DNA of 64,000 nucleotides from positions 248,001 to 312,000 of the forward strand of contig UQDL01000002.1 in NCBI GenBank assembly GCA_900539775.1, written 5' to 3'. This DNA comes from an uncultured Anaerotruncus sp. GTDB lineage: Bacteria; Bacillota; Clostridia; Oscillospirales; Acutalibacteraceae. Positions 9,051 through 16,994 of the stretch are shown piece after piece. A program made the position numbers and the translations under genes. The notes under the pieces were generated by a model. The model ran no database searches and was not told the DNA's origin. It saw only the letters and a program-made list of their open reading frames with translations. Numbering within the stretch: the stretch's first letter is position 1; every line of letters begins with the position of its first letter.

Positions 9051-9719
9051 TTATTTTTTTAATTTAAGCTCTCTTTCCGCCTGACTCATCCTTAAATAAA
9101 TAGGCATAAGAGCAGCGGGATTTATTTTTTCTTGATTTTGTGCAGCCGCAGCAACGCCGACGGCGGTTTGATAAAAACCGTCTCCTGCCGGGCATTCAAG
9201 ATTATCAAGCCCTGCATTATCGCAAAGAAGCTTAGCACCGTCTCCAACAGCGATAACTCTTTCGTATTTTGAAATCTGAGGCAAAAGTTCTTGCAAGCCT
9301 ATTGCCCTGTCCTTGCACAAGCGGGTAATTTTGCCGTTTTCAGCTTTAAACAAAGCATTATAAAACTGCATGCGCCTTGCATCCATAACGGCACAAATAA
9401 CGGCATTTTCATTTACACAATTATAAGCTGCCGCCTCAAGTGTTGAAACCGGAATGCACGGAGTATTATTGACAAATGCAAGTCCCTTAACAGTTGCAAC
9501 ACCGATACGAACACCCGTAAATGAGCCGGGGCCTGCCGAAATTGCAATTGCATCAAGCTTTGAATAATCAAAGCCTTGCATAACCTTATCAATCATAGGC
9601 ATAAGGGTTTCACTGTGTGTAAGTCCGGCATTTAAAAATTCACTTTTAATAATATTGCCGTTTTCCGTCAGCGCCGCAGAAGCGGTTACTGCTGAGGAAT
9701 CAACAGAAAGCAAAAGCAT
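9051..9719 (-). CDS. tsaB: tRNA threonylcarbamoyladenosine biosynthesis protein TsaB
   Basis: The non-catalytic ASKHA-fold partner that binds TsaD, with TsaE, for t6A37 modification of ANN-decoding tRNAs. The 222 residues start LLLSVDSSAVTASAAL and carry AISAGPGSFTGVRIG near residue 60, both family signatures. Its ATG overlaps the tsaE stop by one base (TAATG), so the two are translationally coupled. The usual neighbours rimI and tsaD are not here. Confidence 0.93.
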   Translation of the reverse strand: MLLLSVDSSAVTASAALTENGNIIKSEFLNAGLTHSETLMPMIDKVMQGFDYSKLDAIAISAGPGSFTGVRIGVATVKGLAFVNNTPCIPVSTLEAAAYNCVNENAVICAVMDARRMQFYNALFKAENGKITRLCKDRAIGLQELLPQISKYERVIAVGDGAKLLCDNAGLDNLECPAGDGFYQTAVGVAAAAQNQEKINPAALMPIYLRMSQAERELKLKK

Positions 9720-10150
9720 TATTTGCGTTCCTCTTTCTTATATATTTGAAACTTTCTTTCATTTTCGGAAAGCTTTGTAATTTCAACCATAACAGCATCA
9801 TCAGGCAGAGCGCCGTAAACATTTTCGCTCCATTCAATTGCCATATAGGCACCACTGTCTAAATAATCAAAAAAAGCAGTGGAATAGAGATCATCCCAAC
9901 CATCTACCCTATACATATCAAAATGGCAAAGAACAACTCCGTTATCTCGATATTCATTACATATTGCAAAGGTTGGCGAAGAAACATCACAATTTATACC
10001 CAATCCCTTTGCAAGCCCGGTTGTGAAAGCTGTTTTTCCTGCACCCAAGTCGCCCAAATAAGCAATAACTGTGCCTTTGGGTAACGATTTCGCAAAATCG
10101 GAGGCAAAGGAAACAGTTTCATCATAGCTTTTGGAAATATATTCACGCAT
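9719..10150 (-). CDS. tsaE: tRNA threonylcarbamoyladenosine biosynthesis ATPase TsaE
   Basis: ATPase that drives turnover of the TsaB-TsaD complex in t6A synthesis. It has 143 residues with Walker A GDLGAGKT (33-40), switch motif SSPTFAICNEY and the FDMYRVDGWDDL and IEWSENV stretches typical of the family. ATG 10150 lies one base after the fhs stop (TGATATG), and the in-frame upstream codons overlap fhs and are not conserved. It is coupled to tsaB downstream. Confidence 0.94.
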   Translation of the reverse strand: MREYISKSYDETVSFASDFAKSLPKGTVIAYLGDLGAGKTAFTTGLAKGLGINCDVSSPTFAICNEYRDNGVVLCHFDMYRVDGWDDLYSTAFFDYLDSGAYMAIEWSENVYGALPDDAVMVEITKLSENERKFQIYKKEERK

Positions 10151-10151
10151 A

Positions 10152-11819
10152 TCAGAAAAGCCCCACCGTATTGCCGGAATCATCAATATCAATACCGAAC
10201 GCCGCCGGTTTTTTAGAAAGGCCGGGCATTGTCATTACAGCACCCGTGCGGCACACCAAAAAGCCTGCGCCGTTTGAAAGATCTGCAGATGCTATGGTTA
10301 TTCTGAAACCGTGAGGCCTGCCGAGAAGCTTTGGATTATCTGAAAGGCTGTATTGTGTTTTTGCAATGCAAACAGGCATTTTATCTGCACCGAGCTTAAC
10401 AAAATCATCAATACTTTTTTTTGCGGCAGCAGTGTAATCAACACCGTCTGCGCCGTATATCTCACGAGCAATTGTTTCAATCTTGTCATAAACCGGCATA
10501 TCAAGCGAATAAAGAGGCTTGAAATTATTTTCTTTTTCGCAAGCTGCAACAACCTTGTGAGCAAGCTCAACAGAGCCGTTGCCGCCTTCTGCAAAACACC
10601 TTGTAACAGCAACCTCGGCGCCTGCCTGCGCACAAAATTCCTTAATGTAATCTATTTCAGCGTCGGTATCGGCATAAAAATGATTTATGGCAACAACAAC
10701 GGGCACACCGAATTTTTTAAGATTTTCTATATGTGCACCGAGATTAACGGAGCCTTTTTTTAAGGCCTCGATATTTTCTTTTGTCAAATCCTCTTTTGCA
10801 ACACCGCCGTTATATTTCATTGAGCGAACGGTTGAAACAAGCACAATACAGCTTGGAACAAGCCCTGCGAGGCGGCATTTTATATCCATAAATTTCTCGG
10901 CGCCTAAATCGGAGCCGAAACCTGCCTCAGTGATAGTATAATCACCGAGTTTAAGAGCTGCTTTGGTGGCACGAACAGAGTTGCAACCGTGTGCTATATT
11001 TGCAAACGGGCCGCCGTGCATGATTGCAGGATTATTTTCAAGAGTTTGAATTAAATTCGGCTTAATTGCGTCCTTAAGTAAAACAGTCATTGAGCCGTTT
11101 GCTTTTATATCGCGGCAATAAACAGGTTCGCCATTATAATTATAGGCCACAAGAATATTTCCGAGACGCTTTCTTAAATCAAAAACATCGCTTGCAAGGC
11201 AAAGAATTGCCATGATTTCCGAAGCAACGGTGATTATGAAATGATCCTCTCTGGGAACGCCGTTTATCTTTCCGCCGAGGCCGCAGATTATATTGCGAAG
11301 TGCACGATCATTCATATCAAGGCAACGCTTAACCTGAATGGTGCGAGGATCAATATTAAGCTCATTTCCCTGCTGAATACTGTTATCAAGCATTGCACAC
11401 ATAAGATTATTTGCGCTTGTTATGGCGTGCATATCGCCCGTGAAATGAAGATTGATTTCCTCCATGGGCACAACCTGACTGTAGCCGCCGCCTGCAGCGC
11501 CGCCTTTGATGCCGAACACGGGGCCGAGTGAAGGCTCACGAAGTGCAATAACAGCCTTTTTGCCTATTTTTTTCATAGCTTCTCCGAGGCCAACCGTAAC
11601 GGTGGTTTTGCCCTCTCCGGCCGGAGTTGGATTAACTGCAGTAACAAGAATCAACTTACCGTCTTTCTCATTTTCAAGCCTTTTGAGCAAATCATCGGAA
11701 AGCTTTGCCTTATATTTACCGTAAAGTTCCAACTCATTTTCCGATATACCGATTGAGGAAGCAACTTCGGTTATTTTTTTCATATCTGAATTACGAGCAA
11801 TTTCAATATCGCTAAGCAT
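10152..11819 (-). CDS. fhs: Formate-tetrahydrofolate ligase
   Basis: Makes 10-formyl-THF from formate, ATP and THF. It has 555 residues, full family length. The nucleotide loop is NPTPAGEGKTT near residue 70, followed by LREPSLGPVFGIKGGAAGGG and LHFTGDMHAI, both strongly diagnostic. The first ATG has GGGAG upstream. It heads the fhs-tsaE-tsaB operon. In acetogens it belongs to the Wood-Ljungdahl methyl branch, but many non-acetogenic Clostridia use it for one-carbon metabolism, and no other pathway gene is seen here. Confidence 0.96.
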   Translation of the reverse strand: MLSDIEIARNSDMKKITEVASSIGISENELELYGKYKAKLSDDLLKRLENEKDGKLILVTAVNPTPAGEGKTTVTVGLGEAMKKIGKKAVIALREPSLGPVFGIKGGAAGGGYSQVVPMEEINLHFTGDMHAITSANNLMCAMLDNSIQQGNELNIDPRTIQVKRCLDMNDRALRNIICGLGGKINGVPREDHFIITVASEIMAILCLASDVFDLRKRLGNILVAYNYNGEPVYCRDIKANGSMTVLLKDAIKPNLIQTLENNPAIMHGGPFANIAHGCNSVRATKAALKLGDYTITEAGFGSDLGAEKFMDIKCRLAGLVPSCIVLVSTVRSMKYNGGVAKEDLTKENIEALKKGSVNLGAHIENLKKFGVPVVVAINHFYADTDAEIDYIKEFCAQAGAEVAVTRCFAEGGNGSVELAHKVVAACEKENNFKPLYSLDMPVYDKIETIAREIYGADGVDYTAAAKKSIDDFVKLGADKMPVCIAKTQYSLSDNPKLLGRPHGFRITIASADLSNGAGFLVCRTGAVMTMPGLSKKPAAFGIDIDDSGNTVGLF

Positions 11820-11860
11820 AAAAACACTCCCGGAAACAAGAATTTTTTATTTGTTTTATA

Positions 11861-11889
11861 AGTATAGCATAACAAGATAAAATTAACAA
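11861..11889 (-). promoter_or_regulatory. Promoter of fhs-tsaE-tsaB
   Basis: Minus strand: TTGTTA (11884-11889), 17-base spacer, TATACT (11861-11866), about 40 bases before the fhs start. The remaining 150 bp towards rodA are AT-rich with no other signal I can support. Confidence 0.6.
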
Positions 11890-12044
11890 GTTATTAACCT
11901 GTTTTTTACCGCAAACCGTGATGTTTTTTACAGCCGTAAAAAGAATTAACATTAAGAAACAAAATTAAAAAAGCAAAAATATACCTTTTCGCGCATATCT
12001 GCCTAAAACATTTATAATTTAATGTTAACAGTTAATAATTACCC

Positions 12045-12073
12045 TTGCAATCGAAGCGTGATAATAATATAAT
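12045..12073 (+). promoter_or_regulatory. Promoter of rodA
   Basis: TTGCAA (12045-12050), 17-base spacer, TATAAT (12068-12073), 28 bases before the start codon, leaving a very short leader that contains GGAGGTG. Confidence 0.65.
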
Positions 12074-12101
12074 ATTTACATATTTAAGCGGAGGTGATGA
12101 T

Positions 12102-13262
12102 TTGACGGAGCTGAAGAAAAAAACAAGCCTTTTTGATTTTTTCTCCGGCCTTGATTATGCAACTGTAATACCTGCCGTAATAGCTTCTGCATATGGGCTT
12201 TTACTTGTTTACAGCGCCACCTATTCATCCTTAAAGGAGGGGCAAAAGATATCCTCCTCTCTGCTTGCAATGTTTATAACGGTTGCCGGCGGCATAGTGA
12301 TGGCAATGATACTTTCAAGAATCAACTATGAAGTTATAAGCAAGCTTTGGCCGATAATCGCAGTTGGTTGCGTGCTTTTGATGATACTTACCTTCTTTAT
12401 AGGCGTTGCCCCGTCAGACAGAGACACGGCAAAAAGCTGGATTAAGATAGGCTCTTTTACGATTCAAACATCAGAGCTTATGAAGGTTGGCTTTATCATT
12501 TCCTTTTCTTACCACCTTGACCTTGTTAAAGACAAAATTAACAAAATCAAGGTTATATTGCCGCTTGTTGTGCACGGGCTTATTCCCATTGGGCTTTGCA
12601 TCTTAACGGGTGATGCCGGCTCGGCGCTTATCTTTATGATAATGTTTATCGGAATGCTGTTTATGGCAAAAATAAACATCGGCTATTTCATTGCAGGATT
12701 TTGCGGAATAATTGTGGCATTTATGGCAGCTTGGAAGCTGCACATAATATCCGGCATTCAAAGGCAGCGAATAGTTGCTTTGTTTTATCCGGACAGATAT
12801 GAAGATGTTATGTATCAGCAAAGCAACGGCAAAATAGCGATTGGCAGCGGCGGTTTATTCGGCCAGGGATTCCTGCAGGGAAAAATGACGCAAAGCGGCG
12901 CCGTTCCCGTTAATCAAAGCGATATGATACTTACCGTTGCAGGCGAGGAATTTGGATTTGTTGGTGCAATTGCGGTTATACTGCTTTTGACGATACTTAT
13001 TTTAAGGGTTATTACGGTTGGATTAAAGGCCAGGGACAATGTCGGATATTTAATGTGCATGGGCGTTTCGATTATGCTTTTTGCTCAACTTCTTGTTAAT
13101 GTGGGAATGGAGCTTTCGCTGCTTCCCTGCATAGGCATAACGCTGCCTCTGTTTTCATCGGGCGGCTCATCAAGCCTTAGCATTTACTTAGCACTTGGAA
13201 TAGTGCTTTCGGTTTACAGATACAGTAAAAACCAAAAGGATGCATTGTTTTACACAGAATAA
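12102..13262 (+). CDS. rodA: SEDS glycosyltransferase of the RodA/FtsW family
   Basis: Polymerises lipid II glycan strands together with a class B PBP, for elongation (RodA) or division/sporulation (FtsW/SpoVE). The 386 residues form about ten membrane helices. Landmarks are SWIKIGSFTIQTSELMK, AIGSGGLFGQGF and a C-terminal LPLFSSGGSSSL. The catalytic Asp is D274 in NQSDMIL, where the family usually has HTDFIF. Start TTG 12102 is chosen because GGAGG lies seven bases upstream; the 19 codons before it overlap the promoter. It is a single-gene unit with its own terminator. RodA is favoured over FtsW because no division genes are adjacent, but this is uncertain. Confidence 0.85.
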   Translation: MTELKKKTSLFDFFSGLDYATVIPAVIASAYGLLLVYSATYSSLKEGQKISSSLLAMFITVAGGIVMAMILSRINYEVISKLWPIIAVGCVLLMILTFFIGVAPSDRDTAKSWIKIGSFTIQTSELMKVGFIISFSYHLDLVKDKINKIKVILPLVVHGLIPIGLCILTGDAGSALIFMIMFIGMLFMAKINIGYFIAGFCGIIVAFMAAWKLHIISGIQRQRIVALFYPDRYEDVMYQQSNGKIAIGSGGLFGQGFLQGKMTQSGAVPVNQSDMILTVAGEEFGFVGAIAVILLLTILILRVITVGLKARDNVGYLMCMGVSIMLFAQLLVNVGMELSLLPCIGITLPLFSSGGSSSLSIYLALGIVLSVYRYSKNQKDALFYTE

Positions 13263-13287
13263 CAAAACAAAATATATAAGCGCAAAA

Positions 13288-13319
13288 AAAGCCACTCAAT
13301 AAGCTTATTGAGTGGCTTT
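13288..13319. terminator. Bidirectional terminator between rodA and cdaR
   Basis: A perfect 32-bp palindrome built on GCCACTCAATAAGCTT with flanking A and T runs, shared by the convergent genes. Confidence 0.85.
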
Positions 13320-13329
13320 ACTTATGTGA

Positions 13330-14589
13330 TTATGCTTTTGTTATGCTCACATAAACATTATAATCTCCGTAAATCCAAACATTCGGTGCATCTTTTACGG
13401 AAACAGAAAGATCATAAGACGAGGTGCCTACTTTTAAATTCTCTGATTTCAAATCACAAGACATAACAATATTTGCGGCTGTGATTGAATCAAGGGCCTC
13501 TTTTGTGCCCACAACCGTTATTTTTTTCGGAGCAACGGAAACGGGCCGAGCCTTAAAACCTTCCGGAGTGCTGACTGTTACATCCCCCTCAGAAACTATC
13601 ATATCTCTTGTTTGAAGATCGGATGCCGCAGTAAGCTTAACGGTTATTTTAGAAGTGCCGTCCAGCACCATAATGCCGTTTAAATTTGTTATATCAAAAG
13701 TGAACTCATTATTATTTGAATTTATTTTTGAAAAATCAATATCGCCGAGATTGAGGGCATTTATACCCGCTGATTCAAGAACACCTGCTTCAACATTGCT
13801 TGAGGAATACGAGATATTGAACAAGCTTTGAACATTTGCAGGGGCATTAACAAAATTGACCTGCGGACTGAGCGTTTCAACCTTTAGAATCGGAACATTT
13901 GCCGTTATCTTATTTTTAAGCGAAATGTAATCGACCGTTTTACCGGAAGCATCAACGGCAATCGGATTTAAATCAACAATTTGAGATTGAGTTAAATCAT
14001 TGTCAAGGCTGATATCGGCAACAACTTTTGATATTTGAGCAACATAAGCCTTTGGGCCCTTAATGACCGCGTCATCCTCGCTGAGGGTGGTTGTGCCCGC
14101 AACATAGCCGTTTGCGGCAAAATCAGTGTTTGTGAAATTAAGCTCTATCGGGAAGCTTGCTTCTTGCAAGACATCATAGTAGCCCTGCGCTGAAGTGGGA
14201 TAAAATTTATCAATCGTAAACTCTGCTCCGTCTGCAGCACTGACAAGAATCGGCACCGAATGATAACCGGCAGATGTTACGGTGCTTGTTTGCAAAGAAG
14301 CAGTTATATCATCCGCTTTAATATCCTTGGCAATATATTTTTTGCAAGAAACGGTTACTTCAACAGAAATGTCACGTGAGCCGAAATATTCAATTCCGAG
14401 CTGTTCTGCCAAAGTGCCGCTAAAATCAATCGACACGGGAACCGTTATTTTTTTTGTTGTTTCCGGGCTGAGATTGATAGATGTTGCAACCCAAACACAA
14501 ACAGCTGCTACGATTGAAATAATTATTAAATATTTATCGTTATAAATAAGTTTTCTAAGCGAAAACTTTCTTTTTTTCTTTTCTGACAT
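13330..14589 (-). CDS. cdaR: YbbR-domain regulator of diadenylate cyclase
   Basis: Membrane-anchored protein that binds CdaA and tunes c-di-AMP production. It has 419 residues: a basic N-terminus (MSEKKKRKFSLRKL), one membrane helix at about 18-38, then an extracytoplasmic region of successive YbbR beta domains, each ending in a motif such as ITVPVSIDF or KITVKLTA. Its ATG overlaps the cdaA stop by one base (TAATG). CdaA-CdaR is a standard Firmicutes pair; GlmM, often third in this operon, is not present. Confidence 0.9.
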   Translation of the reverse strand: MSEKKKRKFSLRKLIYNDKYLIIISIVAAVCVWVATSINLSPETTKKITVPVSIDFSGTLAEQLGIEYFGSRDISVEVTVSCKKYIAKDIKADDITASLQTSTVTSAGYHSVPILVSAADGAEFTIDKFYPTSAQGYYDVLQEASFPIELNFTNTDFAANGYVAGTTTLSEDDAVIKGPKAYVAQISKVVADISLDNDLTQSQIVDLNPIAVDASGKTVDYISLKNKITANVPILKVETLSPQVNFVNAPANVQSLFNISYSSSNVEAGVLESAGINALNLGDIDFSKINSNNNEFTFDITNLNGIMVLDGTSKITVKLTAASDLQTRDMIVSEGDVTVSTPEGFKARPVSVAPKKITVVGTKEALDSITAANIVMSCDLKSENLKVGTSSYDLSVSVKDAPNVWIYGDYNVYVSITKA

Positions 14590-15458
14590 TATTTCTTCAT
14601 CCTCCTTACAAGGCGTGTGATGATTTTATCATCGGAGGAGGAGCCGTTCGGAATAAATGTGCTCATCAAAATATCCCTCAATTCGCCGTCTGAAATATCA
14701 CTTGTGAGCACGCCGTTTCTTGCAACGGAGATTGAGCCGGTTTCTTCGGACACAACAATAACTATTGCATCGCTTTCCTCCGTTAAGCCGACTGCAGCTC
14801 TGTGGCGTGTGCCAAAGCGAGTGTTGAGCTGCTTTTTGGTGAGCGGCAAAATGCAACCTGCCGCAAGAATTTTACCGTTTCTGATAACCATTGCACCGTC
14901 ATGAAGAGGAGTTTTGGGATAAAAAACATTTTTTATGAGTGCTTTAGACGGGCGTGCGTTAAGCATTGTGCCGCTGTCTATAACATTGCCGAGAAGAGTA
15001 TCGTTTTCAAAAACAATCAAAGCACCCGTGCGAGTGTCGCTTAAATCTGAGCAGGCTTGGATTGTGGATTCAATACAATCCTGAATGCCGGCAAGCTCAA
15101 CCGCAACGCCGGGATGCACAATCGTTTTGAAATTCTTTCGTGCCGTGCCCTTACCGATTTGCTCAAGAATATTTCTTATTTCAGGGGCAAACAGTATAAC
15201 AACAATTAAAATTATATTATTAAATATCGTTTTAAATATTGCCGTTGCCGCTTCCATATTAAGCAAATTAACAACAAAATATACAAGCGCAATAAAAACA
15301 ATACCCTTTGCAAGCTGCATTGCCCTTGTTTCTCTGATAATTCGCACGCAAAGATAAATTATAAGGGCAACAACTACTATATCAAGAAAATCAGCAAATC
15401 TGAAGGTGGAGAAAACACTGAGAACCTTATTAAAAACACCAGATATATTATTCCACAT
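14589..15458 (-). CDS. cdaA: Diadenylate cyclase CdaA
   Basis: Makes c-di-AMP from two ATP; c-di-AMP controls potassium and osmolyte balance and cell-wall homeostasis. It has 289 residues: three membrane helices in about the first 95, then the DAC domain with the active motifs DGA (187-189) and RHR (218-220). It is translationally coupled to cdaR. The 70 bp upstream hold an AT-rich region with a possible TAAAAT -10 but no convincing -35. Confidence 0.95.
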   Translation of the reverse strand: MWNNISGVFNKVLSVFSTFRFADFLDIVVVALIIYLCVRIIRETRAMQLAKGIVFIALVYFVVNLLNMEAATAIFKTIFNNIILIVVILFAPEIRNILEQIGKGTARKNFKTIVHPGVAVELAGIQDCIESTIQACSDLSDTRTGALIVFENDTLLGNVIDSGTMLNARPSKALIKNVFYPKTPLHDGAMVIRNGKILAAGCILPLTKKQLNTRFGTRHRAAVGLTEESDAIVIVVSEETGSISVARNGVLTSDISDGELRDILMSTFIPNGSSSDDKIITRLVRRMKK

Positions 15459-15527
15459 TTAAAAACATCCGTTCATATAATTTATATATTTATTTTATCA
15501 TACCAAAAGAGAATAATAAAGCGAAAA

Positions 15528-16658
15528 TTAAAGTTTTTTTACAGTATTCAAAAAAATTTCACATTCGTTTAAAGTGTTAAAGGCAGACGGGCACAGCCTA
15601 ACAGTTCCGCTGCCTAATGTGCCGAAAAAGCCATGTGCAAGCGGAGAGCAATGATACCCCGCCCTGACGGCAATATCGTTTTCCGCAAGAAACGCCGCAG
15701 TTTTTTCGCTTTTGATATTCTTAATATTAAACGAAATTAAGGGAACATTATGATTTGCTGACGGCCTTGGGCAATAAAGCACCGCAGAAGGAATTGAAGA
15801 AATGCCGTCATAAAGCCTTTGTGCAAGTGACAGCTCATATGAATAAATATTGCTTATTTTACGCTTATTTATATAATCAATCCCGGAGCCGAGTGCAATG
15901 ATTCCAGGATTATTGAGTGTGCCGGATTCAAGCCTGTCGGGCATAAAATCAGGCTGTGCAGAATTGAGAGAATCAGAGCCTGTTCCGCCGGCAAGAAGCG
16001 GCTTGAGTTCAACATTATCACCCAATGCGATAAATCCCGTACCCATAGGCCCGCAAAGGCATTTATGGCCGGGAGCACATATAATATCCACATTATCTTT
16101 TTTTAGATCTATAGGCAGCACGCCTGCCGACTGAGCCGCATCTGCAACAAAGCGAATGCCATGTTTTTTTGCGATTTTTCCGATTTTTTCAATAGGAAAA
16201 ACAACGCCGAAAACATTGGAAGCGGTCATACAAACAATAAGCCTTGTTTCAGGCTTTATAAGCTCTTCAAAATTTCCGGCGCACTTATCAAAATCAAAAT
16301 CGAAATCGGCAATATCAAAAGTGATTTTCCCCTCTTTCTGAAGATTAGAAACAACACGCCAAACCGAATTATGCTCAAGCGATGATATTATAACATGGCT
16401 GCCGGGTGTTATACTGCCGCAAATTGCAATATTCAAAGCCTCGGTGCAATTTTTGGTAAAGGCAACATTTTGAGGTTGCGCACCTACCATAGCGGCAATT
16501 TTTTCACGGGTTTCATATATTTTTTCCGCCGCTGTAACAGACTGTTTATAGCCTCCCCTGCCCGAATTAAAGCTGTAAAGGCGCATTGCGGCAGCATATG
16601 CATTAAGAACGCTTTTCGGTTTTGGATAAGAGGTGGCGCCGTTATCAAAATAAATCAA
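15528..16658 (-). CDS. Class V aminotransferase, cysteine desulfurase family
   Basis: PLP enzyme likely to release sulfur (or selenium) from cysteine or selenocysteine. It has 376 residues. The PLP lysine is K199 in APGHKCLCGPMG. The probable sulfur-accepting cysteine is C337 in VRAGYHCSPLAH, followed by GSGTVRLCPSAFNT, which fits the SufS/CsdA-like subgroup rather than IscS. The start is TTG 16658, inside the DUF3343 stop (TTGA overlap), with GGTGGATGAG upstream, so the two proteins are made together. No SufU or IscU scaffold is nearby, which suggests the DUF3343 protein is the immediate partner. Confidence 0.85.
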   Translation of the reverse strand: MIYFDNGATSYPKPKSVLNAYAAAMRLYSFNSGRGGYKQSVTAAEKIYETREKIAAMVGAQPQNVAFTKNCTEALNIAICGSITPGSHVIISSLEHNSVWRVVSNLQKEGKITFDIADFDFDFDKCAGNFEELIKPETRLIVCMTASNVFGVVFPIEKIGKIAKKHGIRFVADAAQSAGVLPIDLKKDNVDIICAPGHKCLCGPMGTGFIALGDNVELKPLLAGGTGSDSLNSAQPDFMPDRLESGTLNNPGIIALGSGIDYINKRKISNIYSYELSLAQRLYDGISSIPSAVLYCPRPSANHNVPLISFNIKNIKSEKTAAFLAENDIAVRAGYHCSPLAHGFFGTLGSGTVRLCPSAFNTLNECEIFLNTVKKL

Positions 16659-16870
16659 ATCTCATCCACCCCCAAAACACGCAAGCCGTTTTTTTGAAGC
16701 AAATGCACCGCATTACCTACATCTTCATCAACTAAAATAACATATCCACAGCCCTCACCCGGCTTAGGATTTTCAAGCCGTTTGATTTGCGCATTTATCG
16801 AATTTGCACGCAAAAGCGTGCGGGCACGCTGTGCGTTTGTAACAGATCCTATTTTAATATAATAAGCCAT
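16655..16870 (-). CDS. DUF3343 protein, putative S/Se carrier
   Basis: A 71-residue single-domain protein. The fold family (DUF3343) has been proposed to carry sulfur or selenium on a conserved cysteine; here that is C41 in the GEGCGYVILVDED stretch. The N-terminus MAYYIKIGSVTNAQRARTLL is typical. It overlaps the desulfurase gene by four bases (TTGA), a pairing that supports persulfide hand-off, although the acceptor is unknown. Its ribosome binding site GGGG lies inside the 3' arm of a perfect ten-base stem, so translation may be controlled. Confidence 0.8.
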   Translation of the reverse strand: MAYYIKIGSVTNAQRARTLLRANSINAQIKRLENPKPGEGCGYVILVDEDVGNAVHLLQKNGLRVLGVDEI

Positions 16871-16877
16871 AAAAATA

Positions 16878-16919
16878 ACCCCATTTCAAGTCATATAACA
16901 TAATATGCCGAAATGGGGT
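16878..16919 (-). promoter_or_regulatory. RBS-sequestering hairpin or terminator before the DUF3343 gene
   Basis: Minus strand: perfect ten-base stem ACCCCATTTC / GAAATGGGGT with a 22-base loop. The second arm contains the GGGG that is the only ribosome binding site for ATG 16870, and it runs into TTATTTTT. It lies 75 bp after the frameshifted transporter, so it may terminate that transcript, block translation of the DUF3343 gene, or both. Confidence 0.6.
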
Positions 16920-16994
16920 ATTTTGTTTAAATAAGTATATTCTTAACTTTGTTTAAGCCCATACATAAAAAAGAACTAACATAAGAAAGCAGAT

